Shown here: positions 61,127 through 64,000 of the stretch, in pieces | How the letters are laid out: the number at the start of each line of letters is the position of its first letter | How positions within the stretch are numbered: the first letter of the stretch is position 1 | The notes under the pieces: model-generated | The model's database searches: none | What the model was told of the DNA's origin: nothing | Seen by the model: only the letters and a program-made list of their open reading frames with translations | Program-made: the position numbers and the translations under genes | From: Nocardia asteroides | GTDB lineage: Bacteria; Actinomycetota; Actinomycetes; Mycobacteriales; Mycobacteriaceae | NCBI RefSeq assembly: GCF_900637185.1 | Contig: NZ_LR134352.1 | Location: 186,001-250,000 of the forward strand | Length of the DNA stretch: 64,000 nt | Direction: 5' to 3'

Positions 61127-63913
61127 TTGCTCCCCGTACTACTCGTCCACATGCTGGCCGCACTGGTGGCGCCGCTGTGCGTACGAGTTCTGGGCCGCAA
61201 TGCGTTCTACCTGCTCGCGCTGGTGCCGCTCGGCAGCCTCGGCTGGGTGATCGCGCACTGGGGCAGCACCGTCCGCACCCAGCTGACCTGGGCGCCGCAG
61301 ATCTCGATGGACATCGACCTGCGCTTCGATTCGCTCGCGGCGGTGATGTCGACGCTGGTCCTCGGGATCGGCGCGCTGATCCTGGCCTACTGCGGCCGCT
61401 ACTTCGATCGTGACGAAGCCCGGCTCGGGGTGTTCGCCGCCGAGCTGACCGGTTTCGCGGGCGCCATGTTCGGCCTGGTGGTCAGCGACAACATGCTGCT
61501 GCTGTACGTGTTCTGGGAAATCACGACGGTGCTGTCGTTCCTGCTCGTCGGCCATTACGCCGAGCGCGCGGTCAGCCGCAGGGCCGCGATCCAGGCGCTG
61601 CTGGTGACGGGTGCGGGCGGGCTCGCGATGCTGGTCGGGATCGTCGTCCTCGGGAACCGCTACGGCACGTATCTGCTCTCCGACATCCTCGCGACCGCGC
61701 CGCCAGGAGGGATCGCGGTGTCGGTGGGTCTCGGTCTGGTGCTGCTCGGCGCGATCAGCAAATCGGCGATCGTGCCGCTGCACTTCTGGTTGCCCGGCGC
61801 GATGGCGGCGCCGACGCCGGTCAGCGCGTATCTGCACGCCGCCGCCATGGTGAAGGCCGGTGTGTACCTGGTGGCCCGGCTCGCGCCCGCCTTCGCCGAG
61901 ACACCGCCCTGGCACGTGCTGCTGCTGCCGCTGGGGATCATCACCATGCTGCTGGCGGGCTGGCGAGCCATCCAGGTCTTCGACCTCAAACTGGTGCTGG
62001 CCTTCGGCACGGTGAGCCAGCTCGGGCTGCTGATCACCATGATGGCGATCGGTACACCGGACGCGGCGCTGGCCGGCCTCACCCTGCTGGTCGCGCACGC
62101 GCTGTTCAAGGCGTGCCTGTTCATGGTGGTCGGCATCATCGATCATGGCGCCGGCACCCGGGATCTGCGGCAGCTGTCCGGGCTCGGCCGACGGGCGCCG
62201 TGGCTGTGCGCGACCGCGGTGGTCGCCGCGCTGAGCATGGCCGGGATCGCGCCGCTGCTGGGCTTCGTCGGCAAGGAGTCGGCGCTGAGTTCGGTGTGGT
62301 CGGCCGATGTGCTGAGCACCCCGGTGAAGCTGTTCGAGCTGGCGGGCATCGCGATCGGGTCGGCGTTCACGGTGGCCTACAGCATCCGGTTCGTGTGGGG
62401 CGCTTTCGGCCGCGCCGCGGATCCGGAGCACCCGACGACCTGGCACGCCCCGGGACCGCTGCTGCTCGCGCCGCCCGCGATCCTCGCCGCGGCCGGTGTC
62501 GCCGGCGGTCTGAGCACCACCACCGTCGACAGCTGGCTCAGCCCCTACGCGGCATCGCTGCCCGGCGATCTCGACACCCACCTCGCGCTCTGGCACGACG
62601 TCACCTGGCCGCTGCTGCTCACCATCCTGATCATCGCGGCCGGTATCGCGCTGTTCCTGAGCCGCGGCCGGATCGGCGAACCCGTCCATCCGCGCCTCGG
62701 CAACGCCGACCGCAACTACGACGCGGCGCTGCGCGCGATGGACAAGCTCTCGCTGCGGATCACCGGCACCGTGCAGTCCGGTTCGCTGCCCGCCAGCCAG
62801 GCCGCCATCCTCGGCACCTTGATCGTGCTGCCCACCGTGCTGCTGGCGCTGGGCACCCGCACCGGAGTGGAGCTGCGGCTGTGGGATTCGCCCTTGCAGG
62901 CGGCGATCGGGGCGATCATGATCGCCATGGCGCTCGCGGCGACCGTGCTGCGCAATCGCCTGGCCAGTGTCCTCGTGGTCGGCGTGACCGGATACGGCTG
63001 CGGCGTGATCTTCGCGCTGCACGGCGCGCCCGACCTGGCCCTGACCCAATTCCTGGTCGAGACACTGACCCTGGTGATCTTCGTGCTGGTGCTGCGCGCG
63101 TTCCCCGCCGAGATCGCCGAGGACCAGGCGACCGCGTTCAAGGTACGGCGGGCGCTGCTGGCCGTGGGCGTCGGGATCACCGTGGCGGTACTGGCCGCCT
63201 TCGCCACCGCGGCCCGGCGGGCGACCCCGATCTGGGAGGCCATCCCGGACGCGGCCTATCGGATCGGCGGCGGCAAGAACGCGGTCAACGTGCTGCTCGT
63301 CGACATCCGCGCCTGGGACACCCTGGGCGAGATCTCGGTGCTCGTCGTCGCCGCGACCGGCGTGGCGTCGCTGGTGTTCCGCAGCAGGCGGTTCGGCAGC
63401 GCGCCGCGCGCCGCCGACTCCCCCAACTACGATCCCGACGCGCTGAGCTGGCTGCCCGCCGCCCGGCTGGTCGACCGGCGCGAACGCTCGATGGTCCTGC
63501 AGATCACCACCCGGCTGATCTTCCCGACCATCATGGTGCTGTCGGTGTACTTCTTCTTCTCCGGCCACAACGCCCCAGGCGGCGGTTTCGCGGGCGGCCT
63601 CATCGCCGGTCTCGCCCTGACCCTGCGCTACCTGGCCGGCGGCCGGTACGAACTCGGCGAGGCGCTGCCCGTGGAGGCCGGGCACCTGCTCGGCGCCGGG
63701 CTCACCCTGGCCGCGGGCACCGCGACCGCCTCGCTGCTGCTCGGCGCACCGCCGCTGTCCTCGGCGATCATCGAGGTGACGCTGCCGGTGCTGGGCCACA
63801 TCAAGCTGGTCACCGCGATGTTCTTCGATCTCGGCGTCTACCTGGTCGTGGTCGGCCTGGTCCTCGACGTCCTGCGCAGCCTCGGCGCCCGGCTGGACAA
63901 GGAACTCCAATGA
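61127..63913 (+). CDS. mnhA: Na+/H+ antiporter subunit A (MrpA/MnhA), with fused MrpB-like domain
   Basis: 928 residues from the TTG at 61127, preceded by GGAGGAGG. More than twenty membrane helices. The NuoL-like proton channel part contains GLVVSDNMLLLYVFWEITTVLSFLLVGHY, the lysine-bearing HFWLPGAMAAPTPVSAYLHAA and VSQLGLLITMMAIG. The C-terminal ~140 residues match MrpB (SGHNAPGGGFAGGLIAGLALTLRYLAGG), as in the actinobacterial A/B fusion. Part of the multi-subunit Mrp complex for Na+/H+ exchange and pH homeostasis. Overlaps the next gene by four bases (ATGA). Confidence 0.95.
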   Translation: MLPVLLVHMLAALVAPLCVRVLGRNAFYLLALVPLGSLGWVIAHWGSTVRTQLTWAPQISMDIDLRFDSLAAVMSTLVLGIGALILAYCGRYFDRDEARLGVFAAELTGFAGAMFGLVVSDNMLLLYVFWEITTVLSFLLVGHYAERAVSRRAAIQALLVTGAGGLAMLVGIVVLGNRYGTYLLSDILATAPPGGIAVSVGLGLVLLGAISKSAIVPLHFWLPGAMAAPTPVSAYLHAAAMVKAGVYLVARLAPAFAETPPWHVLLLPLGIITMLLAGWRAIQVFDLKLVLAFGTVSQLGLLITMMAIGTPDAALAGLTLLVAHALFKACLFMVVGIIDHGAGTRDLRQLSGLGRRAPWLCATAVVAALSMAGIAPLLGFVGKESALSSVWSADVLSTPVKLFELAGIAIGSAFTVAYSIRFVWGAFGRAADPEHPTTWHAPGPLLLAPPAILAAAGVAGGLSTTTVDSWLSPYAASLPGDLDTHLALWHDVTWPLLLTILIIAAGIALFLSRGRIGEPVHPRLGNADRNYDAALRAMDKLSLRITGTVQSGSLPASQAAILGTLIVLPTVLLALGTRTGVELRLWDSPLQAAIGAIMIAMALAATVLRNRLASVLVVGVTGYGCGVIFALHGAPDLALTQFLVETLTLVIFVLVLRAFPAEIAEDQATAFKVRRALLAVGVGITVAVLAAFATAARRATPIWEAIPDAAYRIGGGKNAVNVLLVDIRAWDTLGEISVLVVAATGVASLVFRSRRFGSAPRAADSPNYDPDALSWLPAARLVDRRERSMVLQITTRLIFPTIMVLSVYFFFSGHNAPGGGFAGGLIAGLALTLRYLAGGRYELGEALPVEAGHLLGAGLTLAAGTATASLLLGAPPLSSAIIEVTLPVLGHIKLVTAMFFDLGVYLVVVGLVLDVLRSLGARLDKELQ

Positions 63914-64000
63914 GCGAGCGCAGCGAGCGGCCGATCAACACAGCCGCCATCGCGGTCATGCCGGAACCGAGCGACAGCGAGGTGCCGATCAACACAGCCG
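63910..64000 (+). CDS. 5' end of the next mrp gene (probably subunit C), cut by window
   Basis: Open from the ATG at 63910, which overlaps the mnhA stop (ATGA), to the window end. The visible N-terminus (MSERSERPINTAAIAVMPEP...) does not look like MnhC but like translated repeat sequence; a genuine MnhC start may lie beyond 64000. The call rests on position in the mrp operon only. Confidence 0.45.
   Translation, partial: MSERSERPINTAAIAVMPEPSDSEVPINTA
63920..64000. repeat. Nocardia-type GAGCG-repeat, two copies
   Basis: The 16-bp word CCGATCAACACAGCCG occurs at 63931-63946 and 63985-64000, each preceded by a CAGCGAG variant (CAGCGAGCGG and CAGCGAGGTG). The second copy may continue past the window. 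Confidence 0.7.

Noticed and set aside
61139..63910. 923-codon open frame opposite mnhA
   Set aside because: Antisense shadow, rich in Gln/Arg/His, without recognisable domains.

Overview
High-GC actinobacterial chromosome, most likely Nocardia or a close relative (Nocardiaceae). Grounds: very G+C-rich coding DNA with many GTG/TTG starts; a lone groEL2-type chaperonin under two CIRCE operators; psd-pssA and a CDC48-like ATPase in the same wider neighbourhood as in Mycobacterium tuberculosis Rv0435c-Rv0440; SAM-IV riboswitches, which are typical of Actinobacteria. No tRNA, rRNA, CRISPR array, prophage or insertion sequence was recognised.

Layout. 1-6.9 kb: envelope and housekeeping genes (polysaccharide deacetylase fragment, L,D-transpeptidase, lipoamide dehydrogenase, AraC regulator with NADP oxidoreductase, M19 dipeptidase-like protein, secreted AMIN-like protein). 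6.9-14.9 kb: complete respiratory nitrate reductase operon narK-narG-narH-narJ-narI. 15-18.7 kb: prolyl oligopeptidase and a hydrolase/TetR pair. 18.7-26 kb: a seven-gene, translationally coupled operon (branched-chain-type ABC transporter, luciferase-like monooxygenase, two AhpD/CMD-like proteins) behind a long leader that holds a SAM-IV riboswitch, a 9-bp hairpin and a cysteine-containing leader peptide. 26-34 kb: azoreductase, MFS exporter, small unknowns, DJ-1-like protein, and a divergent ADC-like/gabD2 versus Old-Yellow-Enzyme locus sharing long repeated operators. 34.1-34.8 kb: HigBA-like toxin-antitoxin. 34.8-37.3 kb: a second SAM-IV riboswitch immediately ahead of an AfsA-like hotdog protein, a HAD phosphatase and an unknown protein. 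37.4-43.6 kb: SRPBCC protein, MarR and TetR regulators, hydrolases, a small molybdopterin oxidoreductase and a MazEF pair. 43.6-57 kb: groEL, an HTH/Clp_N protein with paired operators, an ECF41 sigma factor with its probable target promoter, pssA-psd, fabH, and a three-gene signalling module (response regulator/TrxR-like fusion, cNMP-domain histidine kinase, UBP zinc finger). 57-64 kb: CDC48-like ATPase, a membrane protein and the start of an mrp (mnh) antiporter operon.

The most interesting content is the pair of SAM-IV leaders. One ties an uncharacterised transporter/flavin monooxygenase operon to sulfur status, suggesting acquisition of sulfur from an unknown organosulfur compound. The other ties what looks like a minimal butyrolactone-type signal pathway (AfsA-like plus phosphatase) to S-adenosylmethionine. 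Both assignments rest on reading sequence and remembered consensus; no alignment or folding program was run.
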